7,144 nucleotides of DNA from Acidimicrobiia bacterium (lineage in GTDB: Bacteria > Actinomycetota > Acidimicrobiia > IMCC26256 > JAENVU01), in assembly GCA_025357995.1 (NCBI GenBank), contig JANYLF010000143.1, forward strand, positions 1 to 7,144. Reading direction: 5' to 3'. This document shows, piece by piece, positions 1-6,451 of this stretch. The translations under genes were made by a program, and so were the position numbers. The notes under the pieces are model-generated. The model made no database searches. It saw nothing but the letters and a program-made list of their open reading frames with translations, and was not told the DNA's origin. The first letter of the stretch is position 1, and every line of letters starts with the position of its first letter.

Positions 1-281
1 GGACCGCCGATCTCACGTCGGGGTATCGCGCATTCACTGCCGACTCCCTGCGCGCGGCCGACTACGCGTCGACCGAGGCAACGGGATACGCGTTCCAGAT
101 CGAACTCGCCCAGCGGGTGGCCGGCGCGCACGGTTCGATCCGCGAGGTGCCGATCGTGTTCCACGATCGCGCCGACGGAGAGTCGAAAATGTCGAGCCGG
201 ATCGCCGTTGAGGCCTTGGTCCTCGTCACGTGGTGGGGGCTTCGCGACCTCTGGCGACGTCGGGTGGGCCGCCGCGCATGA
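1..281 (+). CDS. Polyprenol-phosphate-mannose synthase-like glycosyltransferase (GT2), C-terminal part
   Basis: This is the 3' end of a gene that begins before the window; the reading frame starts at base 3 and gives 92 residues before TGA at 279-281. Near the left edge lies DLTSGYRAF, followed by GYAFQIEL, then EVPIVFHDRADGESKMS. In this order these are hallmarks of the dolichol/polyprenol-phosphate-mannose synthase family (DPM1/Ppm1). From family knowledge, such enzymes move a sugar, usually mannose from GDP-mannose, onto polyprenyl phosphate at the cytoplasmic face of the membrane. The catalytic Asp motifs lie outside the window, so the sugar cannot be checked. The short tail after SKMS is mildly hydrophobic (VEALVLVTWWGL) and ends in arginines, and no four-helix GtrA-like membrane domain follows. 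The stop overlaps the start of the next gene (ATGA, 278-281), so the membrane glycosyltransferase downstream is probably translated with it and may use its product. Confidence 0.88.
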   Translation, partial: TADLTSGYRAFTADSLRAADYASTEATGYAFQIELAQRVAGAHGSIREVPIVFHDRADGESKMSSRIAVEALVLVTWWGLRDLWRRRVGRRA

Positions 282-1726
282 CAGCCGCGTCACCGGAACC
301 GTCGACCCGCCCACCGCTCGGCGCACGCGGCCAACACTGGTGGGCATTGGCCGCCTTCGTGGTGGCCGGTGCGGTGCTCCGTGTGGCGGGCGTGGGCGCG
401 TCGCGCCTGAACTACGACGAATCGTTCTCCGCCATGGCCGGTCGTATGCCGCTCGGCGACCTTTTTCCGTTTCTCGCGCGGAACGATTCGCATCCACCGC
501 TCGACTATCTCCTCCATCTTCCGCTCGCGCGTGCGGGCGTCAGTGAGTTCTGGTTCCGCATGCCGTCGGTGATCTGCTCCGTCGCCGCGCTCGCGTTATT
601 CGCGTGGTGGATGCGCTCTTGGGGCCGCACCGGGATCATCGCCGCCGCGTTGATGGCAGTGAACGCGTTCCAAATCACTCACGGCCGCGAAGCGCGTATG
701 TACGCCGAGCTCGAGCTCATCGGCGTCGGCGTCGCGATGCTCGCACTGGCGTGGTTCCGTCGACCGACTCGACGCCTCGCGGTTGCAATGGGCGCGCTCG
801 TCTTCCTCGGCCTACTCACGCACGTGTCGATGTTCCTCCTTGCGGCGGGTTTGTTCACACTGCCGGGTCGGCGCACCGATCGTGAGGCGTGGTGGTGGCG
901 CGGCGCGATCGTCGCGGCCGGCTTGGGTTGGGCCGCACTGTGGGGCAGCATCTTCTTGATTCAGGCCGGCGGTGGCCACTCCGGTTGGATTCCCCCGACC
1001 AGTGCAAGCACCCTCGTGACCGCCCTCGGCCACCTCGTGACCACGGCGCCGTTCCTCAGCGTTGCGGCCGTTGCGGTCATCATCGCCGGCGGCGTCGTGT
1101 TGAGTCGCCGGGATCGTCCGACCGCGCGAGTCTGGATCGCCTGCTTCGTAATTCCCGTAGGGATTGCGGCAGTGGCGGGCCTGGCGGAACCGGTCGTCCT
1201 CGACCGCACCTTCACCTTGTTTGCGTGGGCACCCCTCCTGGCCGTCGCGGTCGCCCTCGACGCGTTGTTGCGACGCTCGGCCGCGATCGGCGCCGTCGCG
1301 CTCGTGGGAGCCACCGCGGTCATGCTGCCCAGCTCGTTGGGCGTGATCAATCAAGCGACCGGACCCGACGCGCCGCTACGCGCCCTGGAACAACGATTGC
1401 GTCCGGGTGACATCGTGGCGGTGCGACCCCTGAGCAAAGCACCGGAACTTCAGTGGTCACTGGGCGTGCGCCACCAATCATCGGTCGTGCGCGTGCGAGT
1501 GCCGGGACTCAAGCACGCGTTTGGACTGCGCTACGGCAGCGAAAATGCCTCGGGCCGACTCTTGCTCCTGGATTGGAAGAACTACTCGGCTGCCACTGGT
1601 TCCAGGTCTGCCCTGGAATCGTGCGGCCACGCGTGGAGGTGGGGCAAGACCCACATTCAGTGTCTGGAAATCGGCAAGGCAGGGGACCGCGACGCCGCCC
1701 ATGGCGGGCAAGACTCCAGGTCGTAA
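278..1726 (+). CDS. Glycosyltransferase family 39-like (GT-C fold) membrane protein
   Basis: This is a 482-residue multi-spanning membrane protein. Proteins of this type take a sugar from a polyprenyl-phosphate carrier and pass it to a protein, lipid or glycan on the outer face of the membrane. The first helix is at about residues 20-40. It is followed by the acidic loop motif LNYDESF (Asp47-Glu48), typical of the catalytic loop of GT-C enzymes, then NDSHPPLDYLL (about 69-79) and GREARMYAEL (136-145), both recurrent in the PMT_2/GT39 group. Further hydrophobic segments run to about residue 355. The last 120 or so residues look soluble and contain Cys449 and Cys462. I chose the ATG at 278 because it overlaps the upstream stop as ATGA; an in-frame GTG at 230 would add 16 residues lying inside the preceding gene. 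The upstream carrier-charging enzyme suggests polyprenyl-phosphate-mannose as donor. The acceptor is unknown. Confidence 0.85.
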   Translation: MTAASPEPSTRPPLGARGQHWWALAAFVVAGAVLRVAGVGASRLNYDESFSAMAGRMPLGDLFPFLARNDSHPPLDYLLHLPLARAGVSEFWFRMPSVICSVAALALFAWWMRSWGRTGIIAAALMAVNAFQITHGREARMYAELELIGVGVAMLALAWFRRPTRRLAVAMGALVFLGLLTHVSMFLLAAGLFTLPGRRTDREAWWWRGAIVAAGLGWAALWGSIFLIQAGGGHSGWIPPTSASTLVTALGHLVTTAPFLSVAAVAVIIAGGVVLSRRDRPTARVWIACFVIPVGIAAVAGLAEPVVLDRTFTLFAWAPLLAVAVALDALLRRSAAIGAVALVGATAVMLPSSLGVINQATGPDAPLRALEQRLRPGDIVAVRPLSKAPELQWSLGVRHQSSVVRVRVPGLKHAFGLRYGSENASGRLLLLDWKNYSAATGSRSALESCGHAWRWGKTHIQCLEIGKAGDRDAAHGGQDSRS

Positions 1727-1771
1727 CACCGCGCGGCCGCGATCACGCTCGCTCGTCGTCTCAGGAGATCC

Positions 1772-2344
1772 ATGGACTGGTCGTTGTTCCACACCGTGAA
1801 TTTGTGGTCGGCGGATTCGCCATGGGCGCACGGGTTCTTCCGTTCGTACGCGAACTACGGCATCGTCCTCTTCGGTCTTGGCCTCGCCGCGGCCGCGTGG
1901 ATCGGCATTCGCGGCGACGCTCGGGTCCTGGCACGCACGGTGTGGACGGGTCTCGCAGCGGTCATCGCGTTGACGCTCAACCAGCCGCTTGCGGATCTCA
2001 TCGACCGCGCGCGGCCGTTCGCGTCACACCGAGGCGTACTCGTGTTGGTCGACAAGTCGACCGACCCGGGATTCTTGAGCGATCACGCCGTGGTGACCGG
2101 GGCCGTCGCGGTCGGCTTGATCTTCGCAGTCCGACGGATCGGACTCATCGCGCTCGCCGGCGCGGTCCTCATGGCATTCACGCGCGTCTACGTCGGGGCG
2201 CACTATCCCGGCGACGTGGTGGCGGGCCTGCTCTTCGGTGGTGCCATCGTGGCGGCGGGGATCCCGCTCGCCGACCGTTACCTCACGCCGCTGTGTCGCC
2301 GCGTGAGCCAGACGCCCTTCGTCGCGAAGTTCGCTCGAACCTAG
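1772..2344 (+). CDS. PAP2-family membrane phosphatase with altered motifs
   Basis: This 190-residue protein has about five hydrophobic segments and resembles type 2 phosphatidic acid phosphatases and BcrC/YbjG-like undecaprenyl-diphosphatases, which are of similar length. Motif 1 is DLIDRARPF with Arg81-Pro82, motif 2 is FLSDHAVVTG with His105, and motif 3 is TRVYVGAHYPGD with Arg138, His144 and Asp148. The nucleophilic and assisting histidines are therefore present. Two usual residues are not: the Lys seven positions before Arg81 is Ala74, and the Pro of PSDH/PSGH is Leu102. A ribosome binding site AGGAG at 1763-1767 lies 4 bases before the ATG. The gene starts 45 bases after the membrane glycosyltransferase in the same direction, so co-transcription is likely. 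Its expected role, inferred from family and neighbours, is dephosphorylation of a polyprenyl diphosphate or related lipid to return the carrier. It converges on the permease gene with only 6 bases between the two stops. Confidence 0.85.
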   Translation: MDWSLFHTVNLWSADSPWAHGFFRSYANYGIVLFGLGLAAAAWIGIRGDARVLARTVWTGLAAVIALTLNQPLADLIDRARPFASHRGVLVLVDKSTDPGFLSDHAVVTGAVAVGLIFAVRRIGLIALAGAVLMAFTRVYVGAHYPGDVVAGLLFGGAIVAAGIPLADRYLTPLCRRVSQTPFVAKFART

Positions 2345-2346
2345 GG

Positions 2347-2370
2347 CGGATCAGGCCACGTACTGATCCG
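2347..2370. terminator. Inverted repeat between convergent genes, possible bidirectional terminator
   Basis: CGGATCAG (2347-2354) and CTGATCCG (2363-2370) form a perfect 8-bp stem with an 8-base loop. The repeat straddles the stop of the minus-strand permease and lies 2 bases past the stop of the plus-strand phosphatase. There is no T-run on either side, so it is not a textbook intrinsic terminator. It also overlaps the last codons of the permease. Its position at a convergent junction is the main argument for a termination or 3'-end protection role. Confidence 0.4.
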
Positions 2371-3631
2371 GGTCGGTCGAGAACTTCTCCGCGCAGCGGT
2401 CGGAACAGAACCAATGGTCAACGCCGTGATGCGCGACGCGCGCGGGCGCGTTCGCGGTCTGGACTTGCATGCCGCAGATCGGGTCGATCGCGTAGCCCGT
2501 GCCACCACCGAGGCGGGCACGGTTGCGGTAGAGCCAGTAGAGGTACGCGCCGACACCGAGGAATACGAAGTTGAGGTAGGTCGTGTAGTTCCAGTGGAAG
2601 CTGGCCTCCACCACAGTGTGCGTGCGATCGGTGGGCACGAGTCCGGCGGCGTCGAACAGCAGCTCGGTGATGAGCCCGGCCGCCGCCATGACGGCCCAGA
2701 ACCAGATCAAGAGGCGCAGCGCCAATCGATTGCCGTAGTACTTGCGGTACACGAGCAGCAACGGGATCGTGATCAGATCACCGAAAATAAACGCGACCAC
2801 GCCGCCGAAACTGATGCCGCCATGCCAGAGTGCCGCGGCCATCGGGACATTCCCGATCGAGCACACGAAGCTGATGATCGCAATGAACGGTCCGACCACC
2901 ACGTTCTCGAGCGTTGTCCAGAAACCGTGACCCTTGAGGAACACACTGTTCCAAACGTCGTTGGAGACCAACACCGTGAGGAATCCGGCGATTCCGTACC
3001 CGACGACAAGCTCGCGGCGCAGCATCGTGGCGTCGGCCACGGCGTAGCTCGCGGCGTCGGCCCACGCGCCACGCGACCGGAGTTTCACCGACCAAGGCGT
3101 GCGCTCCAGCTCTGCTTGACGAGCGTGGCTCACTCCAACCATCGCGTCGTGATCGTGACTGCCCACCGTCCCGGACTGGAGTCGGTGACGGGCGCGCTGC
3201 GCGAGCGCGCGTTTGATCACGAACGATCCGGTGAGGGCGAGGAGGATGATCATGATCGGCCCGCCGACGAACTCGGCCGCCGCGAACTGCCACCCCATCA
3301 AGACGACGAGCACGATGCCGAGCTCGATGACAAGGTTGGTCGACGCGAACATGAAGATCATCGCGGTGACGAAGTCGGCACCCTTCTGGAACAGCGACTT
3401 GCCCATCGCAGTCGCCGCGTACGAGCACGACGACGACACCATGCCCAGGCCGCTCGCACGCGTCACCGCGCGTGGGCGGTGATCACCCATCACGCGTTGC
3501 ATCTGTTCGCGCGGCGCGAACGCCTGCACCGCGCCGGACAGCGTGAAACCCAGGATCAGCGGCCAGAGCGTCTCCCAGAACATGAAGAAGCCCTCACGCA
3601 GACTGCGCCAGATGTCGTCGAGCACCGTCAC
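2351..3631 (-). CDS. DUF318/ArsP-like permease (Cu/Zn efflux type) with C-terminal YHS domain
   Basis: This 426-residue membrane protein belongs to the predicted-permease group that includes ArsP-type and SO_0444-type Cu/Zn efflux proteins. The N-terminal half has MVSSSCSYAATAMGKSLFQK (Cys69) and then FASTNLVIELG. The C-terminal half has the related FVCSIGNVPMAAALWHGG (Cys257) and VYRKYYG (294-300). The hydrophilic loop between the halves carries His159, His161 and His169. Residues about 380-426 are a separate YHS domain: DPICGMQV, then HWFCSDRCAEKF (Cys386, Cys409, Cys413), a small metal-binding module also found in copper-handling proteins. I chose the GTG at 3631 because it overlaps the csoR stop as GTGA and directly precedes the amphipathic start of the permease; a second GTG two codons later is the alternative. 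The same frame is open upstream to 4246, but that part crosses csoR out of frame and is unlikely to belong to this protein. Export of copper or a similar metal is inferred; the substrate is not proven. Confidence 0.85.
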   Translation of the reverse strand: MTVLDDIWRSLREGFFMFWETLWPLILGFTLSGAVQAFAPREQMQRVMGDHRPRAVTRASGLGMVSSSCSYAATAMGKSLFQKGADFVTAMIFMFASTNLVIELGIVLVVLMGWQFAAAEFVGGPIMIILLALTGSFVIKRALAQRARHRLQSGTVGSHDHDAMVGVSHARQAELERTPWSVKLRSRGAWADAASYAVADATMLRRELVVGYGIAGFLTVLVSNDVWNSVFLKGHGFWTTLENVVVGPFIAIISFVCSIGNVPMAAALWHGGISFGGVVAFIFGDLITIPLLLVYRKYYGNRLALRLLIWFWAVMAAAGLITELLFDAAGLVPTDRTHTVVEASFHWNYTTYLNFVFLGVGAYLYWLYRNRARLGGGTGYAIDPICGMQVQTANAPARVAHHGVDHWFCSDRCAEKFSTDPDQYVA

Positions 3632-3900
3632 GATTTCACGAGACGAGCGATTGCCGCCGACGCCTCCGCGATCTTCGCGTCGGCATCGGGGCCGCCACCA
3701 TCGATCGCCTCTCGCACACAGTGTTCGAGGTGGGCGTCGAGTAACTCGAGCGCAACGGCCTGCAGGGCCCGGCTCGCGGACGAGATCTGCGTCAGAACGT
3801 CGATGCAATACGCGTCCTCGTCGACCATGCGCTGAAGGCCGCGTACCTGGCCCTCGATCCTCCGGAGTCGCGCCCGAATTGCCGCACTGTCGGCGCGCAT
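3628..3900 (-). CDS. csoR: CsoR-family copper-type metal-sensing repressor
   Basis: This 90-residue all-helical protein matches the CsoR/RcnR family (DUF156) in length and sequence: ARLRRIEGQVRGLQRMV at about 10-26, YCIDVLTQISSA at 31-42 and ELLDAHLEHCV at 52-62. The metal ligands fall with the spacing of copper CsoR: Cys32, His57 and Cys61 match the Cys-His-Cys pattern of the Mycobacterium tuberculosis protein, and Tyr31 precedes the first Cys as it does there. The RcnR-type nickel/cobalt N-terminal His pattern is absent. Family members bind DNA as a tetramer without metal and release it on binding Cu(I). A purine-rich AAAGGGGG lies about 4 bases before the ATG, and an operator-like dyad is at 3914-3930. 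The stop overlaps the permease start (GTGA), implying a repressor-transporter operon induced by copper. CstR-type persulfide sensing is less likely because the His ligand is present. Confidence 0.92.
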   Translation of the reverse strand: MRADSAAIRARLRRIEGQVRGLQRMVDEDAYCIDVLTQISSASRALQAVALELLDAHLEHCVREAIDGGGPDADAKIAEASAAIARLVKS

Positions 3901-3913
3901 CGCACCCCCTTTG

Positions 3914-3930
3914 ATAGCCTAGGGGGGTAT
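3914..3930 (-). promoter_or_regulatory. Putative CsoR operator and promoter region
   Basis: On the plus strand ATAGCC (3914-3919) and GGGTAT (3925-3930) form a 6-5-6 imperfect dyad with one mismatch, rich in G/C tracts and flanked by A/T, as in known CsoR operators (ATACCC...GGGTAT type). It lies 13 bases before the csoR start. On the minus strand a weak -10-like TACTAT (3934-3929) touches it, so a bound repressor would cover a promoter there. I see no convincing -35. Autoregulation by CsoR is inferred from family behaviour. Confidence 0.45.
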
Positions 3931-3976
3931 AGTACCGGAGGGCCGCCGGCCCGACCACCGACCCGCGCCGCGCGCT

Positions 3977-4234
3977 GCGCCGACGACGAAACTCGTCCTC
4001 GTCGATCTCGCCACGGGCAAACCGCTCGGCGAGCACATCCTCGGCACCACCGTGCGCCGCCCGACCCCCCCGATCGCCGCCTTGGCGCATCACGAGGGCG
4101 ACGATCAGAACAATCGCGGCGAAGAAGACGAGCCACACGAGCCCCATCGCCCACCACCATCCCCCGCCCATGTGACCGTCCATGAATCCGTCCCACCGGT
4201 CGTTCGAGAACGCGAACACCATGATCTGTTGCAT
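3977..4234 (-). CDS. Small membrane protein with SHOCT motif; no stop codon of its own
   Basis: The minus-strand frame from ATG 4234 encodes a short polar start, a Gly/Trp/Met-rich stretch (MGGGWWWAMG), one hydrophobic helix (WLVFFAAIVLIVALVM) and then AEDVLAERFARGEIDEDEFRRR. The last part is a clear SHOCT (short C-terminal) motif at 3977-4042. Small SHOCT membrane proteins of this layout commonly sit next to metal-resistance genes; their function is not established. The interval given ends where the recognisable motif ends. The frame does not stop there: it stays open across csoR, in another frame, and joins the permease frame. Losing one C from the six-C run at 3922-3927 would end the protein at a TAG (3919-3921). 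ATG 4234 is favoured by a GGTGA before it and by G/C-rich third positions just after it. ATGs at 4222, 4183 and 4171 are alternatives. Confidence 0.6.
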
Positions 4235-4319
4235 ACGATCACCCAACCACTCGACGACGGCATCGAGAAGAGCCGAAGGTCACAGGCACTGCGCTCGGAG
4301 TGGCTCGATTTGTGATGAT

Positions 4320-4347
4320 CTGACATACTCGTCAACTTCTCGCATAG
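4320..4347 (+). promoter_or_regulatory. Weak candidate promoter for the arsR-sulP pair
   Basis: CTGACA (4320-4325, one mismatch to the -35 consensus) and CATAGT (4342-4347, two mismatches to -10) are 16 bases apart in the space between the divergent SHOCT and arsR genes. Transcription would start only about 7 bases before the arsR ATG, leaving GAGG (4349-4352) outside or at the very end of the transcript. The site therefore implies a nearly leaderless message, or it is wrong. A TGAC-6-GTCA dyad (4321-4334) overlaps it and could be an operator half, but it is short. Confidence 0.2.
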
Positions 4348-4360
4348 TGAGGTAGTCAGA

Positions 4361-4714
4361 ATGCTGGAAAGCACCATCGGGTCGTCCCAGCCGATTTCGG
4401 AGATCAAGGCAGAACTCTTCCGAGCGTTGGCGCATCCGGCTCGGATCCGAGCGTTGGAGGTGCTGGCCGACGGAGAACGATCCGTGGGTGAGCTCCAACC
4501 ACTCGTCGGGATCGAGCTGTCGCATCTGTCGCAACAGCTCGGCGTGTTGCGGCGAGCCGGACTGGTGACGACGCGCAAGGTCGGGTCGTCCGTGATCTAC
4601 ACGATCCGTGATCGAGAGCTCGTGAAACTGCTCGCAACCGCGAAACGGTTGTTGATCAACTCACTGCGCGAATCCAATGAGCTCCTCGCGGGGATGAGCG
4701 CCACCACACGATGA
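4361..4714 (+). CDS. ArsR-family winged-helix regulator without cysteine
   Basis: This 117-residue protein has the ArsR/SmtB winged-helix fold: KAELFRALAHPARIRALEVL at about 16-35, a recognition helix in ELSHLSQQLGVLRRAGLV (52-69), the wing TRKVGSSVIYTI (71-82) and a terminal helix to about 110. GAGG at 4349-4352 lies 8 bases before the ATG. The usual metal sites are absent: there is no ELCVCDL-type motif, no Cys at all, and only two His (25 and 55). It is therefore unlikely to be a classical thiolate metal sensor, although automatic annotation may call it a metalloregulator. Its stop overlaps the start of the SulP transporter (ATGA, 4711-4714), so it probably controls its own operon with the transporter. 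Its signal is unknown; ions carried by the transporter or a histidine/carboxylate-bound metal are possibilities only. Confidence 0.88.
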   Translation: MLESTIGSSQPISEIKAELFRALAHPARIRALEVLADGERSVGELQPLVGIELSHLSQQLGVLRRAGLVTTRKVGSSVIYTIRDRELVKLLATAKRLLINSLRESNELLAGMSATTR

Positions 4715-6387
4715 GTCGGATGCATGGGCTCACTCGGTTGCTGCCGAGCCGTGCCGACTACGCCGGACTGCGCCGGTCGTGGAAGACGGACGTGGTCGCG
4801 GGTGTCACCGTCGGCATTGTGGCCCTGCCACTCGCGTTGGCATTCGGCGTCACCACCGGTATGGGAGCGGCGGCCGGGTTGATGACGGCGATCGTCGCGG
4901 GGGTGGTTGCGGCAGTGTTCGGCGGGTCGAACGTGCAGGTGTCAGGCCCGACCGGCGCAATGACCGTCGTCCTGGTGCCGATCGTCGCGCGCTACGGGAC
5001 GGGCGCGGTTGCGGTCGTCTCGATCATGGCTGGTGTGCTCGTGATCGTTGCGGCGTTCCTCCGCGCGGGCCGCTATCTGGCGTACATACCGTGGCCGGTC
5101 GTCGAGGGATTCACCGTCGGGATCGCGACGATCATCTTCCTGCAACAAATACCGAACTCGCTCGGCGTGGCGAAGCCGGCCGGTGAGAACGCCGCGCTGG
5201 TCGCGGGACGTGCCGTCGTACGTTCCTTCGATCACGGCACGCCCGCCGCACTTGGCTTGGTCTTCCTCGTCGCGGTGGTCATGACCGTCCTACCGCGCCT
5301 CCACCGCGCGTTGCCCGCGTCACTGATCGCGGTCGCATTGGCCACGACTCTCGCCGAGGCGTTGTCACTCGACGTCACGCGGATCGGCGCCTTGCCGTCA
5401 TCGCTTCCGCTCCCCTCGTTGCCGTCGGTATCTATCGACCGGATCAGCCAGCTGTTCTCCGCCGCGCTGGCGGTGGCGCTGCTCGCCGCGCTCGAGTCGT
5501 TGCTCTCCGCCAAGGTGGCCGACGGGATGGTCGACACCCCGCGCCACGATCCCGACCGCGAACTCTTCGGCCAAGGGCTCGCGAACCTCGCGTCTCCCCT
5601 TTTCGGCGGGATGCCGGCGACCGGCGCCATCGCCCGCACCGCCGTCAACGTGCGCGCCGGCGCACGGACCCGTGTCTCCGCGTTGGTGCACGCGCTCGTG
5701 CTCGTCGGTGTGGTCTATCTCGGGCACGGAGTCGTCGCCAAGGTCCCACTTGCCGCGCTGGCCGGAGTCCTCATGGTCACCGCATGGCGGATGGTCGAGA
5801 TCCACAACGTGCGAGCGGTCGTTCGGGCTACTCGACCCGACGCGCTCGTGTTCGCGCTGACCGCCGCCGCGACGATCGCGTTCGATCTCATCGTCGCGGT
5901 CGAGCTCGGTATCGCGGTCGCGGCAGTACTTGCCTTGCGTACCCTCGTGCAGACCAACACGATCACCGCCGAGGTGGGGACTGCGCCTTCCGGTGAGGTC
6001 ACGACCGACGCCGAAGCCGCGCTCCTCGCCGAACACATCGTGACCTACCGCATCGACGGCGCGTTGTTCTTCGGCGCGGCACAACGGTTCCTGACCGAAC
6101 TCACCGCGATCGCCGACGTTCGAGTCGTGATCCTGCGACTCCCCCAACTTCAGATGCTCGACGCGACCGGAGCCCACGCCCTCGGCGAGATCGTTGCCGA
6201 ACTCGAAGCTCGACACATCACCGTCCTCCTGAAGGGGCCACGACCCGAGCACGTCAAAGTGCTGCGCGCCGTCGGCGCCCTCGATCGACTTGCGCATGAA
6301 AACCACTGCTTCGAGGATCTCGACTCCGCTCTCACTCACGCCCGCGGCCATCTCGACCGAGCACGAGCTCATACGGCGCTCCCGTAA
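4711..6387 (+). CDS. SulP-family anion transporter with STAS domain
   Basis: This full-length 558-residue member of the SulP/SLC26 family imports anions such as sulfate, bicarbonate or C4-dicarboxylates across the inner membrane. The transport domain covers about residues 25-412. It includes SWKTDVVAGVTVGIVALPLA, the QVSGPTGAMTVV motif (76-87), FTVGIATIIFLQQIPN (134-149), ESLLSAKVADGM (262-273) and FGGMPATGAIARTAVN (298-313). The STAS domain follows at about 440-545, with VTYRIDGALFFGAAQRF and LRLPQLQMLDATGAHAL. The Asp-Ala-Thr-Gly site (484-487) occupies the place of the D-S-x-G loop that is phosphorylated in anti-sigma-antagonist relatives. Start choice rests on the ATGA overlap with the ArsR regulator; ATG 4720 is the only close alternative. 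The closest-looking relatives are DauA/YchM- and BicA-type proteins, but no carbonic anhydrase or sulfur gene is nearby, so the substrate stays open. Confidence 0.92.
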   Translation: MSRMHGLTRLLPSRADYAGLRRSWKTDVVAGVTVGIVALPLALAFGVTTGMGAAAGLMTAIVAGVVAAVFGGSNVQVSGPTGAMTVVLVPIVARYGTGAVAVVSIMAGVLVIVAAFLRAGRYLAYIPWPVVEGFTVGIATIIFLQQIPNSLGVAKPAGENAALVAGRAVVRSFDHGTPAALGLVFLVAVVMTVLPRLHRALPASLIAVALATTLAEALSLDVTRIGALPSSLPLPSLPSVSIDRISQLFSAALAVALLAALESLLSAKVADGMVDTPRHDPDRELFGQGLANLASPLFGGMPATGAIARTAVNVRAGARTRVSALVHALVLVGVVYLGHGVVAKVPLAALAGVLMVTAWRMVEIHNVRAVVRATRPDALVFALTAAATIAFDLIVAVELGIAVAAVLALRTLVQTNTITAEVGTAPSGEVTTDAEAALLAEHIVTYRIDGALFFGAAQRFLTELTAIADVRVVILRLPQLQMLDATGAHALGEIVAELEARHITVLLKGPRPEHVKVLRAVGALDRLAHENHCFEDLDSALTHARGHLDRARAHTALP

Positions 6388-6451
6388 CCGACTCGTCGAT
6401 ACCATCGCGAGTCTGGCTCAGCCACGGCCTGCCGACGATCGCGCGAAATCA

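Noticed and set aside
230..277. GTG at 230 as the start of the membrane glycosyltransferase
   Set aside because: The extra 16 residues lie within the upstream coding end, and ATG 278 makes a standard ATGA overlap.
1453..2574. 373-codon open frame on the plus strand across the glycosyltransferase end, the phosphatase and the junction
   Set aside because: It crosses three genes in a different frame and is arginine-rich without any recognisable domain.
2414..3835. 473-codon open frame on the plus strand opposite the permease and csoR
   Set aside because: It is antisense to two clearly recognisable genes, and its translation is charged, low in complexity (rich in E, D, R, H) and matches no family; it reflects G/C-rich third positions of the real genes.
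4349..4352. GAGG before arsR as evidence against the candidate promoter at 4320-4347
   Set aside because: The conflict is real, but it does not decide the matter because leaderless messages are common in actinobacteria; the promoter was kept at low confidence.
4280..4534. 84-codon minus-strand frame over the arsR start and the intergenic gap
   Set aside because: It is antisense to the ArsR helix-turn-helix and has no recognisable motif.
5398..6405. 335-codon open frame on the minus strand opposite the SulP gene
   Set aside because: The real SulP and STAS motifs are on the other strand; this translation is a Gly/Arg/Asp/Glu-rich shadow.
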